A DNA stretch of 64,000 bases from Aricia agestis (lineage: Eukaryota > Arthropoda > Insecta > Lepidoptera > Lycaenidae), in assembly GCF_905147365.1 (NCBI RefSeq), contig NC_056417.1, forward strand, positions 2,750,501-2,814,500. Direction: 5' to 3'. Below the pieces are notes generated by a model that had not been told where the DNA came from, ran no database searches, and worked only from the letters and a program-made list of their open reading frames with translations. Below are positions 55,021-64,000 of the stretch, piece after piece (positions within the stretch are counted from its first letter, which is position 1; every line of letters starts with the position of its first letter). Position numbers and translations under genes: made by a program.

Positions 55021-56790
55021 AGAAATCAGATAAAAGGAACAGCAAAGTGATAGAAAGAACAAAGTTACAAGGACCAAAAAGTCATAGAAATAAACGAGAA
55101 ACATCAAAGGAACCATAATTATTATAATTTATGTCAGAATTTTCTAAAAATTAAATAAATAAAAATAACACACAAAATCAATTACGCACTAAAACAACAA
55201 CGACATAAAAAATATTACTACAAAAAAATTGAATTACATAAAAATAATTAAGTGTGGCGAGCACTTTGAAGTGGAAATTTCTCGGTTAGAGCGCACAATG
55301 GCATTTACGCGAGACCGCGGGGGTGGGGGGTGAAAAGAGGGGGGTGAAATTGATTTGGCGATGATCAAAAGAATCAAATTCTCAAAGGCAAGGTAATTTG
55401 TTTGACCGGCCGGCCGCGCGACGCGCTCCGCAGTCCTCAAACACACAAGACTTATTTCAGCAAACATTTTGTTACATAAACTTTGGTATTTACTGTGCGC
55501 TTTATAAGAAACCCAGTGTTTACAAGGAAATAGCACGTTTTACCTTTACAGAGAGCACGTCAAAAATCGTGGGTATTTTTAACGCCTCAACATTCTTTGA
55601 AGAAAAATTAGAGATTCCGTGGTCAAAATTCGCCAATAATATTTTTTATTTAATTTATATCTTTGAACTTTACACGGGTAAAAGAACCCGTGTAATGATA
55701 GATTTTTAGAGAGTACTTTGACTTTCTTAATTCTTTAACAAAGTCATACGTCTTATCGAATAAATAGTGGCGCATACAATGTTTTTATAGAACCAATCAC
55801 ATGTCGATTGTACTGCACGATTTGTTGCAGTATAATCGGCGCGGCGTATGACCATGAATGTTAAGGTAACCCCTTAATAATTTGGCTGCATCGATATCGA
55901 TTTTTCTCAACAATGACTAAAGCTAAGAAATTAAAGTTTATTGTCAGTATTCATCGTGTATCTTTGAATTACCCATAGCATAACACGATTGGTCAACTGT
56001 TATAACACAGAATAATTAATCAAATAGACCTCTATAAAAACAGGGATTCTTATTTTGCCAACAGAGGAGAGTAATTAAAGCTTCCAAAAAGTTTTTTCGT
56101 AAAACACAAGTATAACACAATGGCGGCAATATTTATTCGTTAAGACGTATACTGCAAAAAAGCGTGCAGGAATCGTGCAGGATTGTGCCGTGTGAACCTG
56201 GCCCAAACAGAACTGTTTGAAGTCGAGGTACTCCTTAGTTCTGTCTACTCTGATAGCGCTAGCGAATGACTCTGTGACAATTGTAATTACAAACTTTGAA
56301 TAATTTTACGCTCGCATTACTTTCCTCCAATATTACCTAACACCAGTACTTCCAGATTCCACCCTCTAAATAGCTTACTCAAAGCAATTTTTTTTTGCTT
56401 CACTTAATAATTAATACGATAATATGTAATTGTTTTGACGCAGCCGGCGCTGATGATGATGAGGCGATAAAATATGCTCGAAATGATATTAATTATGTGT
56501 GGAGTGAGCGCTGAGGCGTCGCGCGGAATCTAAACAACCTTAGGTGTAACAATATTACCGACATAATTATAGGCGTACCGTATGTACTCATTACTTTGTA
56601 CGTGCTCTACGCATACAAACACAATTATTACACTATAGTTTGTTCAGAATTAATTTACCTTAGAGTTTCAATCATAGCGATCCTTTTATCGTCACCATTA
56701 AAGGTCATATTAGAATTCCGAACTGACTGTACAAGTGTAACACAACTTGTATTCCACTTAAATGATAATCAATAATCATAGAGGCAAGAA
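55021..56790. other. AT-rich non-coding DNA
   Basis: No supported gene. There is a G-rich run at 55318-55350 (ggggtggggggtgaaaagag) and a small perfect hairpin tacacgggtaaaagaacccgtgta at 55670-55694. Nothing else was recognised. Confidence 0.4.
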
Positions 56791-56792
56791 CA

Positions 56793-57792
56793 AAAAATAA
56801 AATTAAGAAATTTAAAAATACCCCGCCAAAACAACTTTAAAAAGTAATGAAATAAGATTTACTATCTTTAAATTACACAGATTTAAACTAAATACATACC
56901 AAAATTATAGCTATGACAACCTATGCAGCCACCTCCATCTGCTTCCACTTGCTCTTAGAAGAAATATCTGTGATGTTACCAACCTCACCAATATCGCCAA
57001 TAGTTCCATTAACTGTCCCCCACTGCTGGCTAAATTAAGCCTTAAAGTCCCCAACAATACGCATCCTCGCTACATTAAGACCCTTCATGTCCCACTATCT
57101 CACACCAGATTCCGTGCTAACTCTTTCTTTCCCAGATCGTGTGCGTCCCTCAATGAAATAACTAAAAACAATAACGATATAGACATATTTTGCACCATTG
57201 CTAGAAATACACGAAAACATCTAGCGAATATTTATTTCAAATCTTTCCCAATTTAATGTCACCTTAGTACCACCGCTGTAAATTTACATCTTGTTGTTCG
57301 CATAATCTGTAGATTAATAGGTAGCCTTAAGTGAGCATATTATTTCCTTTTCAAAATTGTAATTCATATGTGAAGACTTGTAATTGGTTCTAAATTGTAA
57401 CTTCATCTTACTACTACTTAAGTTTAATGAACTGTAAGTCTTCCTTACAATTAAAATTCAAATAATTCCTAACTTGAGTAAGTAATATTTTAGTCCATAA
57501 TTGTTGTCACGGTGTGTCGGGGGACCGCCAAGTAAACTACAACCTACAACCGCCAAGTCGCTGATTACCTATCTCGATTCAGATCGCTATGAATTGATCC
57601 TTAAACTTGTTATGCGAAATCAAACATCTACATTAGCGGTCCCCCGACACACCTTGACAACAATTATGGACTAAAATATTACTTTACACAAGTTAGGAAT
57701 TATTTGAACTTAAAGATAGTAAATCTTATTTCATTACTTTTTAAAGTTGTTTTGGCGGGGGTTTTTTTAAATTTCTTAATTTTATTTTATTT
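56793..57792. mobile_element. Compound palindromic element carrying a LINE fragment
   Basis: The outer arms, 56793-56875 (aaattaagaaatttaaaaat, ccccgccaaaacaactttaa) and 57712-57792, are inverted copies about 80 bases long. Directly inside the right outer arm is a second inverted pair (57457-57529 and 57633-57711: caaataattcctaact ... gtgtgtcgggggaccgc). A LINE fragment lies between the left outer arm and the inner pair. Confidence 0.8.
56925..57258 (+). mobile_element. C-terminal fragment of a LINE ORF2
   Basis: The plus strand reads LLRRNICDVTNLTNIANSS, LKVPNNTHPRYIKTLHVPLS, then HTRFRANSFFPRSCASLNEI and ends NIYFKSFPI before TAA. It resembles the tail of the LINE at 39400-39669 (NLLSKFSFKIPTKSYRRHVP ... 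RQNSFTYRASKLLSSI). The endonuclease and RT are absent. Confidence 0.75.
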
Positions 57793-57889
57793 CATACTTT
57801 TTAAACTTCTGTTGGTTATAGTGCAGAATAATTCCTATCAACAGAATCATATTCTCATGATTACCATCTATCAATGTCCTTTTCGATGA

Positions 57890-58455
57890 GGCCGTTAATA
57901 TGAGCCCAAACATGAAACCTCCACTTTGGGTTCATAAGAAGCTCGGATCCTATAGAATCCAGGTGATGCTGCAGCAGCAGCATGTAAATATTTACTGTTT
58001 ATACTTTATCTACTTCTTACTGGTTGTCGCAATTAAAATGAGCCCAAACACGAAACCTCTGCTCTAAGTTGGCGAGGAATTGGATATCCTATTGATTACC
58101 AGGTGATGCTGCAGCACCAGGTCAACTTTGCATTATTATGTGTATACGTATATAGTATTTTCACAAATGTCACGAACTAGAATGAAATATAAAACCCATC
58201 AAACGACTACAAGTTGCTAACGGCCTTTCATGAACCAGATAAACCCTGATTGTTCAGCACTGAGCAGGCTGATGATGATGAATTATAGCTAAGAACACTC
58301 TCGATCATGTCAGCTTTCAAACAAAAGAAAACTAGATCAAAATCGGTCCACCCGTTTGGATGCTACGATGCCACGGACAGATACACACACAGACAAACAG
58401 ACAGACAGACAGACACGTCAAACTTATAACACCCCTCTTTTTGTCGGGGGTTAAA
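57890..58455 (+). repeat. Repeat with an internal ~147-bp tandem duplication
   Basis: atgagcccaaacatgaaacc (57892) and atgagcccaaacacgaaacc (58039) begin two units that each contain caggtgatgctgcagca. The 3' end has ccgtttggatgctacgatgc, a (GACA)n tract and cacccctctttttgtcgggg, a familiar lepidopteran repeat tail. Confidence 0.75.
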
Positions 58456-58994
58456 AATCTATATGTATTTACAAAAACTAGAATAGTTCAGTAATAGTAA
58501 TACTTACTAAAATAAAAAAATCGAAGGCCGTAAATATTAATTTCTAAATGAAAAACTAAGTAAAACAAGATTATTACCAAAATCACAAAATTCTATTTAG
58601 TTCTTGATAGCACTACTTGCAAGTAAAATATGATCCTGCAACTCATACTCTATGCATTTTAAATATTCGTAAAGTTCGCAACATATGAGTGATATTGGAA
58701 TATTTGTATCTGCGGGTATTCGTAAAATATGCGATATGAAATAGTTGCCGGGCTCAGTCGTGGTCAAGACGCCCGGCTGAATGCACCGCTGCCCGCGACG
58801 CATCAACGACTTTTCTGATGCGATCTTTCATATCCTTTTTTGCTCGAATGAGGAAGCGTGTAGCTCGAGCGTATTTAATTTGTGAAGGTAATAAAATAAA
58901 CTCTATTTTTATTTAGAAAACATTAGCGATTTAATAAACATAAATTGAGAATTTAAAAACACGAGCGATAAAAAATATAACTAGATAAACCTCA

Positions 58995-59180
58995 AATTTT
59001 CTGGCTGTGAGCAGTCTGATGATCAAATATATTGTTGAGGACACTCTCGATCTTGTAATTAAAAAAAAATCGCGAAATCGGTCCAACGTTTGGATGCTAC
59101 GATGCCCCGGACAGACAAATACACATAAAACATACAGAAAGACAGATAAGCCAAACTTGCAACAAAAACCTCTCTTTTCC
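58995..59180 (+). repeat. Diverged copy of the preceding repeat tail
   Basis: acactctcgatcttgtaatt, aatcggtccaacgtttggat, gctacgatgccccggacaga and acctctcttttccg align with 58290-58445 but lack the upstream tandem units. Confidence 0.7.
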
Positions 59181-59199
59181 GCTAGAATAAAAAGAAGAT

Positions 59200-61440
59200 A
59201 GAAGCTGCAACCAATTAAAACACAAAGATCAAATCAAACGACCATTAAAATTACGTAGCTATCGCCAGCATTGAATTTCACAGTCAATTGGCATTTGGCA
59301 CATCGAAGCACCTTCGGATGCACAACAGTCGACAGTCACGTAAATATTTAATTGAGAAAAAGTTCACAATTGTCTGCCGGACGCAGTCAGTGCCCTTCCC
59401 GGCTCCTGGGACCGGTGAGGGAAATTATCGGGACGTGCCCAACGTGACCGTTGTACACGCTTCACTTGATCCACATAAGATGGTAGTTTATTTTAAAGAC
59501 ATTTTGTGCTGGTTCTTCTCAAAGATTTGATTTCATATCCTACGGCATATTTTTTCTTTTTGAATTTCAGCAGTGTGATACGAAATCAGTCTAAAAGTAA
59601 ATAATCCGATTATTTACTTTATATTAATATTTTATAAAATATATAATTTTGACTTATTGCTATAACAATATAGTCAAAATTGTACAGATAGTGCACAAAA
59701 CACATACGCTTTTTATTAAATGCAATCTTGAATGATCCCGAAAAAAAAAACAATTTTCATTGTAAAGCATTATGCAATACAGACAAAAGGCAATCCAAAT
59801 AAAAGCTTTTAAAGGATTGTCCAAAACAGAGCGAAATTATAATGCGAGAGCCTAAGGCTTAACTCCATTTAATCTAGGATCAGACATTGTTTTTTTCAAT
59901 TATACGCCAGATCGGTCGACATCTTCAGGTACAAAAATCCACCAATCAAGCGAAGAATGGGACTCGAGACGGGTCCCTCGGGCTGTTTTAATAATGGGAT
60001 CCGGGTTTAATTTTGAGGAACAATGAGCGCGGCCCGCGACGTTTGCATACAATGTCACGTCACTCAAGACCCCGGATGGGAGGGACAGCTCTACCTCTGC
60101 AGAGTAATTGCGAATTGTGTTCCACCTTTTTTGAAAGGTGGGCCAATCTGGGTTCTTTGTAAAGCGCACAACGCAGTGCACTTGTAGATACAAGCGTAAC
60201 ACTGCTTCACCAATATTACAAATCATAACATTACGACAAGAAAATTGATACAATATGGAATTCTTTCTTTCTAAATCTCCTCATCAATTCCCGATTACCA
60301 AGGCACGAATGCATCATCGTCACACCATCTGGTCACAACTCACACCCAATAAGTTCCACTTTGACCAAATATATTGACCGCGAATATAAAAAATCATACT
60401 TCCATTTTTATGTCACAAAAAATGACCGGTCGACGTATGGCCAGCATCATAATACCGTCAGTCATACCGAATTGGCAATACGACGCGGTTGAAACCTATT
60501 TAGTTGTGAACGGGGAATGAGAATTGACGAGTTCGACGGCTGCCGACCGCCGCCGACGAAAAATTGATATGAGGTTTTCGATTGACAGGATGATAGTTGG
60601 CCGCTTAAAATCGGTCAGCCCTGTCGTTGTGTGGCATCAGGAATATATTTTCGATAGCTATTAAAATTTTAACTCTCGACAAAAAAGATGTGTGTTATAG
60701 GTTTGACTAGTCTGTCTGTCTTTCTGTCTTTGGGTGTGACTGACCATGATGGGCCTTCTATATTAATATTATTGGTTAAAATTTGAGATATTTGGCATTA
60801 CCTTTACCGTTTTTTTTATTAAGTAAAGGCTGCAAATGAGATGATATTATGTAATAATGCCGGTAATAAGTACTTCTTAGAATGTCCTCGTGTTTTCAGA
60901 ATTCAAATTACACAAGAATATAAAACAGTAGAAATAACGACGTAACATAAAAATTCATTAGTCACAAACGTTTCTAATTTCGTGAAATTCGCCTAAAGCA
61001 TCGGATAACATTTAACTAAGGCAATCATTTACTGCCTAATTGCGTCCTGCATTGGATCCAAGCGGAGACAAAACAGTAAATAATGGCGGAAGGTCTCGTC
61101 TGCGACGCCTCTGGATGGCACTCCATGGTATGGCTGATTGGACTGATGAATAAAAGATCCGTCAATTTGTATAATATAAGGCGAACCAGCAATTATGCAG
61201 CGTTCAATTATTCTGGACTCGTATTTAGATACGAACGAGACTTATACGTATGTTAATTGTATAATTTTAGAAAAGATACGCTTTAGTGTGTTAAAATTAA
61301 TTAGGAACTTATTTAATATACAAAAAAAATCACGATGGCCGTCTTCGTTTAAAATAAGTTTAGTAACAGGTAATCTCCTCAGTTCTCGATAAATTTGTTA
61401 ACACAAAAAAACACTTAGCAAGTCAATTAAGGACAAATGT
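59200..61440. other. Non-coding stretch, no supported gene
   Basis: Contains a minus ORF of 117 codons (60253-59900) and a plus ORF of 80 codons (59288-59530), neither with a recognisable domain or splice context. Repeat density is low and GC content is a little higher between 59900 and 60120, so conserved regulatory DNA is possible but not shown. Confidence 0.35.
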
Positions 61441-61444
61441 ACCT

Positions 61445-61575
61445 CAGCGAGTGCACAGTTGAGAGTAAATATAAACGAGAAACAATACCGGTCCGAAAGG
61501 GGTACCCTGTGGCACGCCGCGCGCCGCCCGCTGCGCCGGGCCAGGTGTAACCGACAGCTATGGCCCTCGCCGTAA
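61445..61575 (-). mobile_element. Fossil fragment of a LINE reverse transcriptase
   Basis: The minus strand reads RGVPQGTPFGPVLFLVYI, the classic RT segment before the YADD box, preceded by a degraded arginine-rich stretch. It stops within about 15 codons. No other RT blocks were found nearby. Confidence 0.7.
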
Positions 61576-61771
61576 TAGAATGAATATTTATCATTGTTAT
61601 GGACATGAATGAGACCTGTCGCCGACACTGCTGCCTGCGACAGTTCAAGCGCAAAATCGCTTTTAAATACACGCATTTTTTGCAACGTGAATGCGAGATA
61701 ATAATATCTATGGAGAAATGGGAGAGGAAAATGTTTCTTTGATTTTACCGAGTTTTTTTCTTTTTGCTTTT

Positions 61772-61819
61772 AAGCGTCTTTTGTTTTTAAGTCTAATGAC
61801 TTAAAAACAAAAGACGCTT
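61772..61819. repeat. Perfect 22-bp palindrome
   Basis: aagcgtcttttgtttttaag plus tc, a 4-base loop (taat), then the exact complement. Isolated, with no flanking element recognised. Confidence 0.88.
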
Positions 61820-62899
61820 TAGCATTATCTGCAGTAGACATTTTACGATCACAGGCTTGCTAATTGTTTATGTTTTTAATAAACTTAATTACATACTTAT
61901 TTCAATGCATACAATAACATAGGCTAAAAATACGGTTTTATAGTGTAAAATATGATATGGGAAATATCTCTAACCAAGAAAAATAATACAAAACTTCAAA
62001 ACCACTCAAAATATCATAAGAGCAAAATTGCATAGCACAAATCCAACATCACTTCATAAAAGCAATATTATAAAAAAGCATCGCATAAATCCTAATAAAT
62101 CCGACATTTCCAATGGATATAAGACGGCGTAGAGAGGGAATAAGAAAAAAATAACCACTTGCATAGATCGTGTTAGACGAAACGAAGTTACGCGTACTTC
62201 AATTACGGTACGCGGATCCGTCGCCAATAAAATATGTGGAATAGAGCAAAGTTCAAGGGTTGTATCATTTGTATGTGGAAGAGCCGCGGATAGACTCGTA
62301 ATTATATTGCGAGGATGAGAGTGCACGTCATATTTGTAGAGCATCGACGTTTTTAGGGTACCGTAGTTTACGTCTCAAAACCATTATTCTCGTCTAAAAT
62401 GTTTATATTATGTAGTATATAATATAACATAACTTATCATCATTCTGATCTAGAAGTGATAATAATAGGAATATAATATTCGTTTATATAGAAGCAGAAA
62501 TTTTTATTTTACATATGTATCTAGAAACAAAAGTAACAATATTATTATGCAGATCAACCCGAAATAATATGATAAGTAATCATATTTTCTTGAGTTTTAG
62601 TCTAAATTGAACCAAAACTAAAATAAATTAACTTTTGGCAAGAAAAACACTTTGGATTGAATTTAAATGCAATAAAACCCAATCTACACAAAATAACTCT
62701 TATGTAAATCAAGTTTACCATTTATGACGTATAAAAAAACCTACTAGCTATATCTCGTTCAAACCAATTTTCGTTGGTAGTTTTTATAGTAATGTATATC
62801 ATATATATTTTTTTAGACTTATCATGCCCCTACTTTAGAAGTTAGAGGACACACATTTTACCACTTTGGAAGAGTCTCTCTCGCAAACTATTCAGGTTA
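61820..62899. other. AT-rich non-coding DNA
   Basis: I see no gene, inverted repeat or named repeat family here beyond simple AT-rich sequence. Confidence 0.4.
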
Positions 62900-63212
62900 G
62901 AAAAAAATGATACTATAAACCTCAATATGATTTTTCAAGACCTATCCATAAATACCCCACACGCATAGCTTAGATGAAAAAAAAAATATGATTCAGTTGT
63001 ACCTATAATTTTTAATAATTTTTCCATTTTTGTATCAAAATCTTAATGCGGTTCACAGACTACATCTACTTACCAAGTTTCAATAGTATAGCTCTTATAG
63101 TTTCGGAGAAAAGTGGCTGTGACATACGGACGGACAGACAGACAGACACACAGACATGACGAAACTATAAGGGTTCCTTTTTTTGCCATTTGGCTACGGA
63201 ACCCTAAAAAGC
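62900..63212 (+). repeat. Family A repeat, 3' part
   Basis: gtatagctcttatagtttcg, acggacggacagacagacag, then aagggttcctttttttgcca and tacggaaccctaaaaa, the same end as 168-621. The 5' limit is approximate. Confidence 0.7.
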
Positions 63213-64000
63213 AAACTAAACACAAAACGACCAGAGATCTGCCAATTAAGAAAAAAAATGTCCAAAACACAAAATCATCACAAAACATAATCGACTTACA
63301 ACAATTCAGCTCATAGAAGATTAGTATCACAATGAAAGACTGTAACACGCTAACGGGAAACCCCGAAAGCCATTATCCCAATATAAAGGTCCGTCAACGG
63401 CGCACAATGCCCTAATCTGCTGCGTTATTATGGCAAGACGGCATTGTGGACATAGGCGTAATTGTCGGTGGCTACTTTCAGACGTCGCTGAAGAGCTGAG
63501 AAAACTTATTTGTGCTTTCACGTCCGTTCCTTTATCATCCAGCTTGTAACGAAACTCATTTTTTATTGAAGAGCCTAGCGACTTTGATGTCTGGACTCTG
63601 GGCACGTTAGCATGGCACTCCTTGGGATACGTTTTTTAGCTTGCAAGGGTGTGAAATATTTTGCTAACATTACTACTAGATACCACTACGGTTTTTGGTA
63701 AATAGGGCAATCACGGTCAAAAAAATACCACGATTTCTCGAAAAAATAAGTCAGTCGTTGCTAGCCACTTGCCAGTAAGGGTTTGGGGGTTTCTACTCTC
63801 AACCAAGTGTGGTTCCACAAAAGGGGAGAGAGAAGCAAAGGAACTTAAGTGAAAATGCAACAAATTAATGTAATTAATAATCATTAAATTAAGCGAAATA
63901 ATCGAAAATTCTTTGTATAAACAAGGTACGTTCTCGACCTCGTTAAATGTTGCTGCTTGAGCGAAGAAACTTGTGTATAAATAAAAGTACATAACATTTA
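63213..64000. other. Unassigned DNA at the window edge
   Basis: ORFs of about 90 codons occur on the minus strand (63605-63327 and 63992-63717) without recognisable domains. I see no supported feature. Confidence 0.35.

Noticed and set aside
58597..58806. 69-codon minus-strand ORF
   Set aside because: Short, no known motif, AT-rich context; likely chance.
59900..60253. 117-codon minus-strand ORF
   Set aside because: The longest ORF in the right third, but no recognisable domain, no repeat of codon pattern and no splice partners. Not strong enough to call.

Overview
This looks like a piece of a lepidopteran (moth or butterfly) nuclear genome. Protein-coding genes are split into many short exons with GT..AG introns. 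The AT-rich intergenic DNA is crowded with repeats I recognise from Lepidoptera, such as the 'gcgagtcggactcgc ... gggttccgt' repeat, the 'gcgaaagtgtgt(ctgt)n' repeat, tRNA-derived SINEs, small hairpin MITEs and jockey-like LINEs. I cannot name the species. No virus, prokaryotic gene, CRISPR array or operon is present.

Layout. (1) 848-5348, plus strand: the last four exons of a type I membrane protein with leucine-rich repeats; its 5' end lies left of the window, and its last intron holds an antisense LINE. (2) 7799-13521, minus strand: a complete eight-exon gene for mitochondrial sulfide:quinone oxidoreductase (438 aa by my splice model, both catalytic cysteines present). (3) 13522-17771: intergenic, with an inverted-repeat transposon, a hairpin MITE and a stretch rich in the 8-mer GATTCCCT. 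(4) 17772-25150, plus strand: a complete nine-exon MYSM1-like histone H2A deubiquitinase (600 aa; SANT plus JAMM/MPN, no SWIRM seen). (5) 29343-42746, minus strand: Axin, 15 coding exons covering RGS, GSK3-binding, beta-catenin-binding and DIX regions, convergent with MYSM1 and probably with a long 3' UTR. (6) 42747-64000: no convincing coding gene; this is upstream or 5'-intron territory of Axin, full of transposon debris, with a few GC-rich patches carrying TCF-like sites.

All splice models were built by hand. Each keeps frame through consensus donors and acceptors, and exon lengths sum to multiples of three (SQOR 1317 nt, MYSM1 1803 nt, Axin 1998 nt from the first visible acceptor). The genes are unrelated in function: a cell-surface LRR protein, mitochondrial sulfide oxidation, chromatin deubiquitination and Wnt signalling.

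The most interesting structure lies in and around the genes: a four-copy tandem duplication of one Axin exon in which only one copy fits the reading frame; broken partial copies of a catalytic SQOR exon in the next intron; a LINE whose 3' tail is shared by four short chimeric elements in the same window; a threefold nest of insertions at 45.6-46.3 kb with readable target duplications; and a compound palindrome at 56.8-57.8 kb.
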